64,000 nt of DNA from Lysobacter capsici (GTDB lineage Bacteria; Pseudomonadota; Gammaproteobacteria; Xanthomonadales; Xanthomonadaceae), in assembly GCF_018732085.1 (NCBI RefSeq), contig NZ_CP076103.1:3286001-3350000 (forward strand). The letters are read 5' to 3'. Of this stretch, positions 30,144 through 39,957 are shown in pieces. The position numbers and the translations under genes are program-made. The notes beneath the pieces are model-generated. The model did no database searches and was not told the origin of the DNA. It saw only the letters and a program-made list of their open reading frames with translations. Positions within the stretch are counted from its first letter, which is position 1. Each line of letters starts with the position of its first letter.

Positions 30144-32567
30144 TCACCGCAATACCCGGAACCTGATCCGCGACCACGCGCCGGTATCGGCCAACGCGGT
30201 CAAGGTGTGATCGCCGACTTCGCCGAAATCGTGATCAAAGCGCGCGCGTCCCTGCGATTCGCCGATCAGCCGGCCGTCGAGCAGCCAGCGCACCCGCGCG
30301 TCGCTGCCGAGCGCGCGCAGCGACAACCGCAGCGGCGTCGCATTGCCCGGCGCGCGCGCCAATGTGGCCAGATCGTCGATGCCTTCTATGCGCAGTTCTT
30401 CGATCGCGTCGCGGCCGTCGTCGATGCAGTCGGGCGACAAGGCCGGCAGGCGCGCGGCCTTGCGCGTATCGGCGGCGAGCCAGGGAGACGCCAACGCCGG
30501 CCAGCGCGCCAGTTCCAGGGCCTTGCGCTCATGCGGCTTGGCGCAATCGGCCGACACGCGCAAGCCGCTGCGCGCATCGACCTCGTAACGCTCGATCCCC
30601 GCATTCCACAGCCGCGCATCGCGCTCGGCCAGGGTCGGCGGCACCGAGCCGTCCAGGGTCCAGGCCTGCATGCGCCGATGGCACAGCTGCGGCGCGTTCG
30701 GGTCCGGCGGCAGGCCCAGCGGCCAGCACACGTCGATCTGTTCGACGTTGGCCGGCTGCAGCCGCGGCGTCGCATCGCCGCGCTGGCGCGGCAGGCTATC
30801 GATCACTTCGAACAACAGCGGCAGCGCGGTCACCGCGCCGTACTGGCCCGGCAGCGGCGTGCCGTCGGGCCGGCCGACCCACACCCCGACCGTGTAACGC
30901 CGCGTGCTGCCCAACGCCCAGGCATCGCGAAAACCGTAACTGGTGCCGGTCTTCCAGGCCACGCGCGGACGACCGCTCGCATCGAGCGTCTGCTCGACGC
31001 TGCCCGGGCGCGGATTGGCTTCGAGGATTTCGCGCACGATCCAGGCCGCGCCCGGCGACAACAGCCGACGCTCCAGCACCGGCGCGTCGGGTTGATAGCG
31101 CACGCGTCCGGCGACGCCGTCGCGGTTGAACGCCGCATACGCGCCGACCAGGTCTTCGAGCCGCGCGCCGGTGCCGCCGAGGATCATCGCCAGGTTCGGC
31201 TGCGCGCCGCGCGGCCATTGCAGGTCGATGCCGGCATGCGCGAGCCGCGCCGAGAACCGCACCGGGCCGACCCGGTCGAGCAGATCCACCGCGGGCACGT
31301 TGAGCGACAGGCGCAACGCGGTCGCCGCGCCGACCGGGCCGTTGAACGCGGCGTCGAAATTGCCCGGCCGGTAGCCGTGGAAGGATTGCGGCGCATCGAC
31401 GAACAGGCTTTCCGAATGGATCAAACCGTCGTCGAGCGCGAGCCCGTACAAGAACGGCTTGAGCGTCGAACCCGGCGAACGCCAGGCCTGGACCATGTCG
31501 ACATGGCCCAGGCGCGCGGCGTCGCCGAAGGTCACCGAACCCACATAGGCGCGCGCTTCCAGGCTGGCGTTGTCGACCACCAGCAGCGCCGCGGAGGTGC
31601 GTTCGGGCAAGCTGGAAAAATACGCCGCGACCCGGTCTTCCAAGGTGCGCTGCAACGGCAGGTCGATGGTCGACAGCACCCGCGCCGCCTTGGGATTGGC
31701 GAAGCGCAGCCGCTGCGCGAGCAAGGGCGCGTAGCGCGGCGGTTGCAGCGAGCGCGCGACCACCGGTTCGACCCGCGCGTCCTCGACCTGCGCGCGCGAC
31801 CACACGCCCAGCGCGGCCATGCGCGCGAGCACCTTGTCGCGGGCGACGCGCGCGCGTTCGGGTTCGCGGTCCGGGCGCAACCGGCTCGGCGACTGCGGCA
31901 GCACCGTCAGCAACGCCGCTTCGGCATGCGACAGACGCGAGGACGGCTTGCCCAGGTAGGCCCAGCTCGCCGCTTCGACGCCTTCGACGGTGCCGCCGAA
32001 CGGCGCGCGGTTGAGGTAAAGAGCGAGGATCTGCGGCTTGGACAGATGCACTTCGAGTTGCAGCGCGCGCAGCATCTGCCGCGATTTCGACCACAGGCTG
32101 CGCCGGTTCTGCCCGGGCTCCGCGTCGAGGATGCGCGCGACCTGCATGGTAAGGGTCGAGCCGCCCGACACCACCCGCCCGCTGCGCAGCCACTGCCCGG
32201 CCGCGCGCAGCATCGCCACCGGGTTGATGCCCGGATGCTTCCAGAACCAGCGGTCTTCGTAGTTCAGCAGCGCTTGCAGATACAGCGGCGAGACCTTGGC
32301 CGCATCGACCGGATACCGCCACACGCCGTCGCGATCGGCGAACGCGCGCAGCGGCGTGCCGTCGCGCGCGACCACCACCGCGCCGGCATCGCGCGGTTTC
32401 GGCAACGGCAACGGGAATGCCAGATCGAGCAGCATCGCCGCGGTTGCCAGCAGCAACAGCGCGAGCAGCGCTTTCAGGCCGCGGCGGCGCCAACGATGTC
32501 CGGCCACCGCCGCGGGCGCGGCATGGCGCGCGGCCGTGGCGGCGTCAGGCGATGAGGAGGACGGCAT
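30144..32567 (-). CDS. pbpC: Penicillin-binding protein 1C (bifunctional peptidoglycan synthase)
   Basis: 807 residues. One N-terminal membrane anchor (LLALLLLATAAMLLDLAF) is followed by a family-51 glycosyltransferase domain (NYEDRWFWKHPGINP, GGSTLTMQVARIL, APFGGTVEGVEAASWAYLGK). A transpeptidase domain has SxxK in SPGSTLKPFLYGLALD, SxN in SLNVP and KTG in KTGTSYGFRDAW. A C-terminal BiPBP_C-like domain ends the protein (SLRALGSDARVRWLLDG). In E. coli pbpC pairs with the alpha2-macroglobulin gene yfhM, thought to repair the wall after protease attack. Here the same pair is kept, but two lipoprotein genes lie between. It is 145 bases after the nearer lipoprotein. Confidence 0.96.
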   Translation of the reverse strand: MPSSSSPDAATAARHAAPAAVAGHRWRRRGLKALLALLLLATAAMLLDLAFPLPLPKPRDAGAVVVARDGTPLRAFADRDGVWRYPVDAAKVSPLYLQALLNYEDRWFWKHPGINPVAMLRAAGQWLRSGRVVSGGSTLTMQVARILDAEPGQNRRSLWSKSRQMLRALQLEVHLSKPQILALYLNRAPFGGTVEGVEAASWAYLGKPSSRLSHAEAALLTVLPQSPSRLRPDREPERARVARDKVLARMAALGVWSRAQVEDARVEPVVARSLQPPRYAPLLAQRLRFANPKAARVLSTIDLPLQRTLEDRVAAYFSSLPERTSAALLVVDNASLEARAYVGSVTFGDAARLGHVDMVQAWRSPGSTLKPFLYGLALDDGLIHSESLFVDAPQSFHGYRPGNFDAAFNGPVGAATALRLSLNVPAVDLLDRVGPVRFSARLAHAGIDLQWPRGAQPNLAMILGGTGARLEDLVGAYAAFNRDGVAGRVRYQPDAPVLERRLLSPGAAWIVREILEANPRPGSVEQTLDASGRPRVAWKTGTSYGFRDAWALGSTRRYTVGVWVGRPDGTPLPGQYGAVTALPLLFEVIDSLPRQRGDATPRLQPANVEQIDVCWPLGLPPDPNAPQLCHRRMQAWTLDGSVPPTLAERDARLWNAGIERYEVDARSGLRVSADCAKPHERKALELARWPALASPWLAADTRKAARLPALSPDCIDDGRDAIEELRIEGIDDLATLARAPGNATPLRLSLRALGSDARVRWLLDGRLIGESQGRARFDHDFGEVGDHTLTALADTGAWSRIRFRVLR

Positions 32568-32712
32568 GCGGCGTTCGCTGGGTTTCGCGATGCGCGCGCC
32601 TCAGGCCCTCGCGGGCCTGGGCGCGAATGCGATCGCATGACAGGTCAGCGGATCGATCGCGAATGTCCGCCCGCGTGAGGCGTCCATCCACGGCGATCCA
32701 AACCGACATCGA

Positions 32713-33717
32713 TCAGCCGGCGGTGTTCATCGCGGCGATCTTCAACTTGCCCTCGCTGAGCAGCAGCACCAGGTTCTGGCCGCCGTCGCCCTCGGCCATG
32801 CCGAGATCGACGCGCGCATCGATGATGCGGTTGTCGTTGCTTTCCTCGCGGTCTTCGTCCGGATCGGGCTGCACGACCAGGCCGTAGGTGATGCCCCCCT
32901 TGCCCGGCGAGCTCGACGAGGTCGAACCGCTGGAATCGGTCTTGAGCGGCCGCCCCTGCAGGTCCTCGATCGCATCGGCGTACAGATCGGCGCGGTCGTT
33001 CGGGAACAGGTCGGTGTAGTACTTCTCGGCCATCGCGCGGTCGATCTTGCCGCCGGCGGCCTTGGCCGCCTTTTCCAGCTCGGTGTCGTAGACCGGCCAG
33101 TTGGACGCTTCCAACGGGAAGCTCATCGCATCGAGCACGACCTTCTTGTCGCGCGCGCGGAACGCGACGCCGAGCGGCTTGAGATCGGCGAGCACGCGCT
33201 GCGGCATGGTCTGGTGTTCGGCCTGGACGATGGTCTTGCCGTTCCACTGGTAGACGTAATAGTCGGTGGCCTTGGGCCGCGCCGCCGAGCAGATGTCGAT
33301 CTGGTGCAGGTACAGCTTGCCGGCTTCGATCTTGTCGAGCTGCGGGCAGAAATCGGGCATGTCGGACTGCGGCAACGCCTGCGGGCCGCCGGGACGGGTC
33401 ATCAGCACGACCAGTTTCTGCATCGCGGCCATGGTCGCGTCCGGGGTGCCGGTGCCGTACAGCACGGCCACGTCGTCCTGGCCGTCTTGATCGATGTCGC
33501 CGACCAGTTCGCTGTAGCCCAGGCGTTCGAATTGCGGGTCGATCTTGCGCAGCGCGGCGAAGGCGCGCTCGGCGGTCTGCTTCGGATCCGACGGCGCGGC
33601 CGCGGCGGGCGGCGGCGTGGCGGTCGCGCCGGTCTGCGCCGCGGCGGCGGCCTTGTCGCCGGATTGGCAGGCCGCCAGGGCCAGCATCAGCAGGGACGGC
33701 ATCAGGGTCTTGCGCAT
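32713..33717 (-). CDS. FG-GAP-like lipoprotein 1 of the alpha2-macroglobulin/PBP1C operon
   Basis: 334 residues of unknown function. Lipoprotein signal RKTLMPSLLMLALAAC with cysteine near residue 18. An Ala/Pro linker leads into a domain with an EF-hand-like calcium loop, GDIDQDGQDDVAVLYGTG, of the kind found in FG-GAP/VCBS proteins. Shared with the next gene upstream: (R/K)xDPxFxR, GDxDxDGxDDV, an FxxCP cysteine and a later cysteine, so the two are diverged paralogues. The ATG at 33717 has AAGGAG 5 bases upstream; a GTG two codons earlier does not leave room for it. The C-terminal part (about 260-334) has its own sequence (GLVVQPDPDEDREE). Likely anchored in the outer membrane facing the periplasm. 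Confidence 0.82.
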   Translation of the reverse strand: MRKTLMPSLLMLALAACQSGDKAAAAAQTGATATPPPAAAAPSDPKQTAERAFAALRKIDPQFERLGYSELVGDIDQDGQDDVAVLYGTGTPDATMAAMQKLVVLMTRPGGPQALPQSDMPDFCPQLDKIEAGKLYLHQIDICSAARPKATDYYVYQWNGKTIVQAEHQTMPQRVLADLKPLGVAFRARDKKVVLDAMSFPLEASNWPVYDTELEKAAKAAGGKIDRAMAEKYYTDLFPNDRADLYADAIEDLQGRPLKTDSSGSTSSSSPGKGGITYGLVVQPDPDEDREESNDNRIIDARVDLGMAEGDGGQNLVLLLSEGKLKIAAMNTAG

Positions 33718-33826
33718 GTTCACTCCTTGAAGGGTTCGGGTGCGGGGGCGACCCTGGTTAATGCGGTGATTCGAGATTGGAGATTCGGGATTCGTCAGTG
33801 GCGCGGTATTGGGCGCAAGCGCGGCC

Positions 33827-34921
33827 TCAACCTTCCTCGTCCATGTCGAAGGCGCCGTGTTCGGACAGGTACAGGTCGCCGTCGATCAGATTGAACCTGA
33901 CTTGGTGGCCGCCGGTCTTGCCCGGGTCCGGCCAGCGCACCAGCACACTCGCATCGAGGACATAAGTGTAGCCGTCGGACTCGAACAGGGAATCATCGGC
34001 GCGCGGCTGCAGGTCGATGTACAAGGCGCGCTCGGCCGATTGGGCATTGGCCGGTGCCGGCAGGCTCGCCTTGCGCTGGTGTTCACCGTCGTCCTTGAAT
34101 TCGACATGGCTGAGCATGCCGACGGTGTCGCTGAAGCCGCGTCGCAGCGCGGCGTCGGCGAAGACCTGCTCGGGCGCGGCGCGGGGTTTGTCGCGCTCGG
34201 CCGGCGCGACGGGGAGCGGACCGGCGCGCAGATGTAGATCGATCTCGTCCTTGCGCTGGGCCAGCAGCGCTTCGCGCAGTTGCTGCAGGCGCATGACCAC
34301 GCGCTGCTCGGTGTCCTGCTCGTACACCTGACGCAGGCGCTTGCGCTGAGCGTCCCATTCGAATGCGTAATAGCCGATGGTCTTCGGGAACGGCACGATG
34401 CACGCCTCCAGCGCATCGGCCAGCAACTGGCCGCCGACGATCTCGCGCACCACCGGACAGCCCGAGAACGCGTCGGTGACTTCGGGCTGCAACTGCAATC
34501 CGCCGTCGCGCGCGAGCAGCACGTAGATGCTCTTGGCGACATGGCGCATCGCGCCTTCGTCGCCGACGCCGTACTCGATCACGACATCGTCGCGGCCGTC
34601 TCGGTCGAGATCGCCGGTGGTGTAATTGACGTCGAAACGGTCGAAACCGGGATCGGCCTTGCGCATCACCGCCTCGGCCTGCGCCAGCAACGGGTTGGCG
34701 ATCGGCGGGGTGTCGTGCGGCGTGGTGCCGCCCCAGTTCAGGGCCGGATCGGTGGCATTGCCGGTCGCGGTCGCGGCCGTTGCAGGCTGCTTGCCGGCGC
34801 CCTCGCCTTCACCGCTTTTGCCTTTGTCGACACAGCCCGCCGCCGACAGCAGCGCGGCCACGAGCAACCCAATGCGCGCGGCGGGAAGCACGAAGCTTCC
34901 CGCCCTGCCCGTCGAACTCAC
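33827..34921 (-). CDS. FG-GAP-like lipoprotein 2 of the alpha2-macroglobulin/PBP1C operon
   Basis: 364 residues, unknown function. Signal FVLPAARIGLLVAALLSAAGC with a lipobox. Then a low-complexity linker and a domain carrying the calcium-loop motif GDLDRDGRDDVVIEYGVG and the conserved FSGCP cysteine with a partner cysteine downstream (EACIVPFPK). It is a paralogue of the 32713 gene, but about 30 residues longer. I start it at GTG 34921: the GTG overlaps the stop of the macroglobulin gene (GTGA), so the two are translationally coupled. No good Shine-Dalgarno is seen, as expected with coupling. Expressed as part of one envelope operon. Confidence 0.82.
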   Translation of the reverse strand: MSSTGRAGSFVLPAARIGLLVAALLSAAGCVDKGKSGEGEGAGKQPATAATATGNATDPALNWGGTTPHDTPPIANPLLAQAEAVMRKADPGFDRFDVNYTTGDLDRDGRDDVVIEYGVGDEGAMRHVAKSIYVLLARDGGLQLQPEVTDAFSGCPVVREIVGGQLLADALEACIVPFPKTIGYYAFEWDAQRKRLRQVYEQDTEQRVVMRLQQLREALLAQRKDEIDLHLRAGPLPVAPAERDKPRAAPEQVFADAALRRGFSDTVGMLSHVEFKDDGEHQRKASLPAPANAQSAERALYIDLQPRADDSLFESDGYTYVLDASVLVRWPDPGKTGGHQVRFNLIDGDLYLSEHGAFDMDEEG

Positions 34922-37900
34922 GGCTGGCGAACCGACAAGGTCGCCGGCGAAGCCTTGCCGACGCCGCGCATCTCCGGACGGTACATGTCCTCGACCAGCG
35001 ACGGCGGCACGGTGTAGGTACCGGGCGTCACCGCGCGGACCAGGTAGAACACGCGCGCGGTCTGGTTCTGCCCGAGCTTGAGCGCGGCCACGTAACGGTC
35101 GTCGCGGAACTCCTCGTGCTTGACCTCGGCGGCACTGGAGCGCTCGGACAGTTCGATCCCGTCGACCACCACGCCGGCCCACTGCTTGGCGTCGCCGAGA
35201 TTGAAGTTCTCGATTTCCAGCCCGGCCGGCAACAGGTCGGTCAACAAGGCATCGGGCATCGCGCTGTGCGCCTTGATCGTGACCTGCACGATCAGCGCCT
35301 CGCCCTCGACCAGGCTGCCGCCCGACCAGTCCTTGCCCTCGGTCGTGTAGAACTTGCGCCCCACTTCGATCTGCGAAGCGTCCGCGGCCGGCGCGGTGCG
35401 CGGCACGCCGGCGACTTCCAGGCTCGCGTACAGCGGCGGCTGGCCGTTCGGGGTGAAGCTCACCCCGCTCGACAGCGCGGCGAAGTCGAACACGCGGCCG
35501 ATGAGCTTGGCCGGATCGGCATCGGTCGAGGCGCCGGCGATGGTCCAGCGGCCGGAGATCTGCTTGCCCTGGTCGGCCATCAGCGCCTTGCCCAGACGCG
35601 CCAGCGCGACCTGCTCCTGGGTGCTCAGGTACAGCCAGCCGCTGTTGCGGCGCGCGTCGAGGTCGCGGCCCATCGACACGGCGCGCGCGTCGTACTCGGG
35701 CTGCGACAGCTTGTGCTCGTGCACCAGCGCGATCATCAGCGCGTCGTCGCGCAGACGGCTGCCGTAATCGCCGAGGTACGGCGGACGCTGCGAAGCGTCG
35801 CGGGCGAAGCCTTCCTTGATCGCCTTGCCGCCGCGCGACTTGTCGCCCTGCAGCGACAGCGCTAGGCCCAGATGCACCAGCGGCAGGCCGGTCAGGCTCT
35901 GCTTGCGGTCGTTGTCGTACAGCGCGCGCAAGGTACCCAGCGGCGCGCGGTTGACCCGTGCCAGCACGTAGCCGGCATGCGCCTGATAGGCGAACTTGAG
36001 GTGTTCGCGGCGATCGTAGCCGTAGAACGAGGCATTGCCCGAGAGCAGGTCCTCGTTGAGCACCTTGAGCGCTTTCTGCAGCATGCCGTCGGGCACCGCG
36101 AAGCCGGCGTCGCGCGCATCGAGCAGGAACTCGACCACGTACGGCGTCAGCGCCGGATTGACCGAGTCGCCGTCGCTGTCGCCGCCCCACATCGAGAAGT
36201 GGCCCGAGGCGATCTGCATCGCCGCCAGCCGCCCGAACGCGCCTTCCATGCGGGTGCGCCGCTGCTTGGCGTCGATGCCCTTGACGCCGAGCATCTTCGC
36301 CGTGGCTTCGTCGAGTTCGAGCGCGGCATAGCCTTTGCTCGTGGTCTGCTCGGCGCAGCCGTACGGGTATTCCAACGCGCCTTGCAGCGCGCTGGCGAAC
36401 GGGATCGGCGGCAAGGCGCTGACCACCATGCGCGCGTTGACCGAATCGGGCATCAGGCCGTCGGCGAAATCGGTGCCGAGCTGGATCGCGCCGAGTTCGT
36501 CGAGCACCCGCGTGCGCGAACGCAGCACCGACGGCCAGGCCGGCCGCACCGGCACGTCGTAGCGGCGATCGACCTTGTAGCCGTTGCCGTCGACCCGCAC
36601 CCGCACCTGCGCGGTGGTGTAGCCCTCGCGCGCCACGATCGGGAAGGTCAGGGTCTTCTTGGCTTCCACCCCGAGTGTGAGCGTGTGCTCGCCCTCGCTC
36701 AGCGACAGCGGCCCGATGCCCTCGACCTTGACCGCGAACTCGCCGGGCTTGCCGGTGAAGTTCTGCACGTCCAGGGTCACGTTGCTCTTGTCGCCGGGCG
36801 CGAGCACGCGCGGCGTGCTGGCCTCGGCGAGCACCGGCGCGCGCACGATGGTTTCGGCGTCCTTGTTGCCGTAGCTGCCGCCGGCGTACACCAGCGCCGA
36901 CACTCGCAAGGTGCCGTTGAAATCCGGCACCGCCAGCTTGATCCGGGCGATGCCCTGCGCGTCGAGCTTCACCGGACCTGCGAACAGATCCACCGTCTGC
37001 ACCCGCGCGGTCGGACGCCGCGCCTGCGGCAGCGCCTGCAAGGCCATGTCGCCGCCGAAGCGGATCTTGGCGATCTCGCCTTCGTAGCTTTCGATCACCC
37101 GCCCGTACACATCAAAGGCGTCGACCCCGAGCCGGCGCTGGGCGAAGAAATGCGCGGCCGCGTCCGGCACCGGGAAACGGGTGATGTTGAGAATGCCGAC
37201 GTCGACCGCGGACACGGTCACGTACGCATCCTTGCCCGCCAGTTGCGGCGCGCTGACCGTCACCGGCAGATCCTGCTCGGGCTTCATCAGCTTGGGCACG
37301 TTGATGCCGACCGCGATCTTGCGTTCGCGCCGGTCCATCGGCACATGCGCCACGCCGACCGCGCGCGCCGGGGTGATCTTGCTCGGCGCGCTGCCGCCGC
37401 GGAACACCAGCGCGGTCACGTAGACGTCGTGGCGTTCCCAGTCGGCGGTGACCGGAATCTTGAACTTGCTGCCGGCCTTCACCTCGATCGCCTGCACGTA
37501 CAGCATGCGGTCGGCTTCGACCATCAGCAGGCCGGAGCCTTCGTGGGGCGGGGTCAGCGTCACTTCCAGCGTATCGCCGGCCTTGTACGCGGTCTTGTCG
37601 AGCGCGAGCTTGACCTTGTCGGGACGCGCGTCGAGGCCGCGGTTCTGATCGTCCCAGCTCCAGCCGGCGCGGAACGGATAGCGGCTGGTGAGCTTGGTCG
37701 CCGGGTCGTACACGTCGACCCGGTACTCGCCCCACTTGACCGCGAAATTGATCTTGGCCGGGGATGCGCCGACATCGACGTTGCGCACTTCGACGTCTTC
37801 GAAGCGGCGGGTGAAGTCGTAATCCCAGCCGCCGTCGTCGGCGTAGTTCCAGTGGTAGTCGCGGTGTTCGCGCACCAGGGTCACGCGCAGGCCGGTCGCG

Positions 37901-39957
37901 GCGCGCGGCTTGCCGTCGCTGCCGACCCGGGTGATCTCGAAGCCGGCATTGCTGTCGGCGTCGCTGCCGTCCTTGTCGTCGAACAACGGACGCACGCCGA
38001 CCAAGGCATCGGCCGGCCACAGCACCCGCTTGACGCTGCGGTTGACGCTGCGCCCGCCGGTTTCGAACACGCTGCCGGTGACGATCGCGGCGATCGGGCT
38101 GACCGGCTTGGCTTCGTCGGGCAGCGCGATGTCCTGGGTCAGCTTGCCGTCCTCGCCCAGGGTGGTGTCGACCACGTCCTTGGCTTCCTTCGGCAAGGTC
38201 AGGGTCGGGTCGCCGAAGAAATAGCCCGGCAACTGCTCCAGCGGATGCTGCTCGACCAGCACCGCGAGCTTGGCGGTGAAACGGTTGCCCGCGGCGGGCG
38301 CGCCGTACAGATAGGCCGCGTCGACGCCGAGCTTGAACGGCTGGCCGGGCTTGAGCACCGGTTGCGCGGTCAACTCCAGCTTCAGGCGTTCGGGCAGGAA
38401 TTCCTCGATCCGCAGGGTCATGCCCTGCACCGCTTCCTTGCTGCTCGGATCGGTGCGGAACTCGACCCGCCAGCGGCCGGTCGCGGCATCGGCCGGAATC
38501 ACCTGCGCATGGCGCACATAGCCTTGCGCATCGGGTTGCAGGCGGGTTTCCAGGAAGGTCTTGCCGTCGGGCTGGACATAACGCAGGAACACCGGCTGCA
38601 AGGCCTTGCCCTTGGTGTCGATCGGCTTGCCGTCCTGATCGCGCAGCAGCGCCGACAGCCGCACCGTCTCGCCGGGGCGATACAGGTCGCGGCCCGACCA
38701 GGCGAACACGTCGAACCAGGCCTGCTCGCGGCCGGCCACGGCGAACTCCGACAGATCCAGCGCCGGCTGGTTGAACGGCAGCATGGTGACGTCGCTGCCC
38801 TTCTTGGCGATCAGTACCTGCGCCGCGTCGAGCTTGTACGGCAGCATCGCGTTGCCGTTGCCGTCGGTCTCGCCCTTGAGCACCGGTTCGCCTTGCGCGT
38901 TGAGCACCTTGAGCTCGACCCCGCTGACCGCGCCGCCCTTTTCCAGCGAGGCGACATGCACGAACAGCTTGTCCTTGTAGGCGCGCGCATGCAGGCCCAG
39001 GTCGCTGACGGTGAAGAACGCGGTCTCGAACTCGTCCTTGAACTGGCCGGCGCGCTTCATCACCGCGAAGTACAGGCCCGGCTCCTGCAGTTCCTTGATG
39101 TCCTGCAGCGGCAGATAGGTCAGCACGCGCTCGTTGGGCTTGCCGCCGAGCACGAAGCGGTTGACGTAGACCGGTTCGGCCAGCTTCGACAGCGGCTTCT
39201 TGTCGTCCCAGTCGCGTTCCAGGTCCCAGCTGCCCTTGCGTCCGCCGCGCTGGTACTCGGCGAAGAACTTCGGCAGTTCCTTTTCCTTGACCCGCAGGAA
39301 TTCGACGTCCACCTCGGCCACGTTGATCGACACCACCGGTAGGCCGCGGCTGTCGCGCGCCGGCAGCACGCTGCCCTGCGAGGCGAAGCCGACCACCGGA
39401 TCGAGCGGGCCGGTATAGACCTGCTTGGTGATCGCCTGTGCGATGCGGTCGCCGGCCGCGGCGGTCAGGCCGGGCTTGATCGTGACCGTGTAGTCCTTGC
39501 TCGCTTCCACATGCGGGAAACGCAGGATCTTGCCGCCGTCGTCGAGCACCCAGCTGCCCTGCACCGCCGCGCCGTTCTTGTCGGTCACCGCGAGCAGTTC
39601 GTCGAAGCTCTGGGTGCCGACCAGCGGCTGGCTGAATTCCAGGGCGATGGCGAGTTCGTCGCCGCGCTTGCTGTCGGGATAGGCCGCGACCAGGGCGAAA
39701 CCCTTGACCGCCTCGCGCTTGGCCACGATCGCTTCGCCGCTGACTTCGGGCAACTGCCCGGTGGTGTCGCGCTTGCAGCCGGCGACCACGAGGGTGGTCG
39801 CCACCATCACGGCTACCAGCGCACGCGCCAGCCACCGCGGCGTAGAAGCGGCCCGCTTCGCGACAGGCGAGTTCGCAGCCGCCTGGCCCAAGGCGGGCCG
39901 GCTCGAGTCAGGGGTATCCAAGATCGCAGTTCCATCCAGGGGGTGCGCGCGCTTCAT
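34918..39957 (-). CDS. yfhM: Bacterial alpha2-macroglobulin lipoprotein
   Basis: A very large (1679 residues) periplasmic protease trap. The thioester motif CxEQ is present in YGCAEQTTSKGY (cysteine codon at 36355-36357), which can covalently bind attacking proteases after bait cleavage. MG-type beta-sandwich domains precede it (DVFAWSGRDLYRPGETVRL is the typical MG3-4 motif; AYKAGDTLEVTL is further on). Signal: WLARALVAVMVATTLVVAGC, with the lipidated cysteine at residue 61 after an unusually long 41-residue n-region. The ATG at 39957 has GGAGAG 6 bases upstream. In E. coli this gene sits beside pbpC; here it heads a four-gene run that ends in pbpC. Confidence 0.95.
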   Translation of the reverse strand: MKRAHPLDGTAILDTPDSSRPALGQAAANSPVAKRAASTPRWLARALVAVMVATTLVVAGCKRDTTGQLPEVSGEAIVAKREAVKGFALVAAYPDSKRGDELAIALEFSQPLVGTQSFDELLAVTDKNGAAVQGSWVLDDGGKILRFPHVEASKDYTVTIKPGLTAAAGDRIAQAITKQVYTGPLDPVVGFASQGSVLPARDSRGLPVVSINVAEVDVEFLRVKEKELPKFFAEYQRGGRKGSWDLERDWDDKKPLSKLAEPVYVNRFVLGGKPNERVLTYLPLQDIKELQEPGLYFAVMKRAGQFKDEFETAFFTVSDLGLHARAYKDKLFVHVASLEKGGAVSGVELKVLNAQGEPVLKGETDGNGNAMLPYKLDAAQVLIAKKGSDVTMLPFNQPALDLSEFAVAGREQAWFDVFAWSGRDLYRPGETVRLSALLRDQDGKPIDTKGKALQPVFLRYVQPDGKTFLETRLQPDAQGYVRHAQVIPADAATGRWRVEFRTDPSSKEAVQGMTLRIEEFLPERLKLELTAQPVLKPGQPFKLGVDAAYLYGAPAAGNRFTAKLAVLVEQHPLEQLPGYFFGDPTLTLPKEAKDVVDTTLGEDGKLTQDIALPDEAKPVSPIAAIVTGSVFETGGRSVNRSVKRVLWPADALVGVRPLFDDKDGSDADSNAGFEITRVGSDGKPRAATGLRVTLVREHRDYHWNYADDGGWDYDFTRRFEDVEVRNVDVGASPAKINFAVKWGEYRVDVYDPATKLTSRYPFRAGWSWDDQNRGLDARPDKVKLALDKTAYKAGDTLEVTLTPPHEGSGLLMVEADRMLYVQAIEVKAGSKFKIPVTADWERHDVYVTALVFRGGSAPSKITPARAVGVAHVPMDRRERKIAVGINVPKLMKPEQDLPVTVSAPQLAGKDAYVTVSAVDVGILNITRFPVPDAAAHFFAQRRLGVDAFDVYGRVIESYEGEIAKIRFGGDMALQALPQARRPTARVQTVDLFAGPVKLDAQGIARIKLAVPDFNGTLRVSALVYAGGSYGNKDAETIVRAPVLAEASTPRVLAPGDKSNVTLDVQNFTGKPGEFAVKVEGIGPLSLSEGEHTLTLGVEAKKTLTFPIVAREGYTTAQVRVRVDGNGYKVDRRYDVPVRPAWPSVLRSRTRVLDELGAIQLGTDFADGLMPDSVNARMVVSALPPIPFASALQGALEYPYGCAEQTTSKGYAALELDEATAKMLGVKGIDAKQRRTRMEGAFGRLAAMQIASGHFSMWGGDSDGDSVNPALTPYVVEFLLDARDAGFAVPDGMLQKALKVLNEDLLSGNASFYGYDRREHLKFAYQAHAGYVLARVNRAPLGTLRALYDNDRKQSLTGLPLVHLGLALSLQGDKSRGGKAIKEGFARDASQRPPYLGDYGSRLRDDALMIALVHEHKLSQPEYDARAVSMGRDLDARRNSGWLYLSTQEQVALARLGKALMADQGKQISGRWTIAGASTDADPAKLIGRVFDFAALSSGVSFTPNGQPPLYASLEVAGVPRTAPAADASQIEVGRKFYTTEGKDWSGGSLVEGEALIVQVTIKAHSAMPDALLTDLLPAGLEIENFNLGDAKQWAGVVVDGIELSERSSAAEVKHEEFRDDRYVAALKLGQNQTARVFYLVRAVTPGTYTVPPSLVEDMYRPEMRGVGKASPATLSVRQP

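Noticed and set aside
35872..39342. 1156-codon plus-strand frame opposite the macroglobulin gene
   Set aside because: Antisense shadow; the opposite strand has the thioester motif and MG domains.
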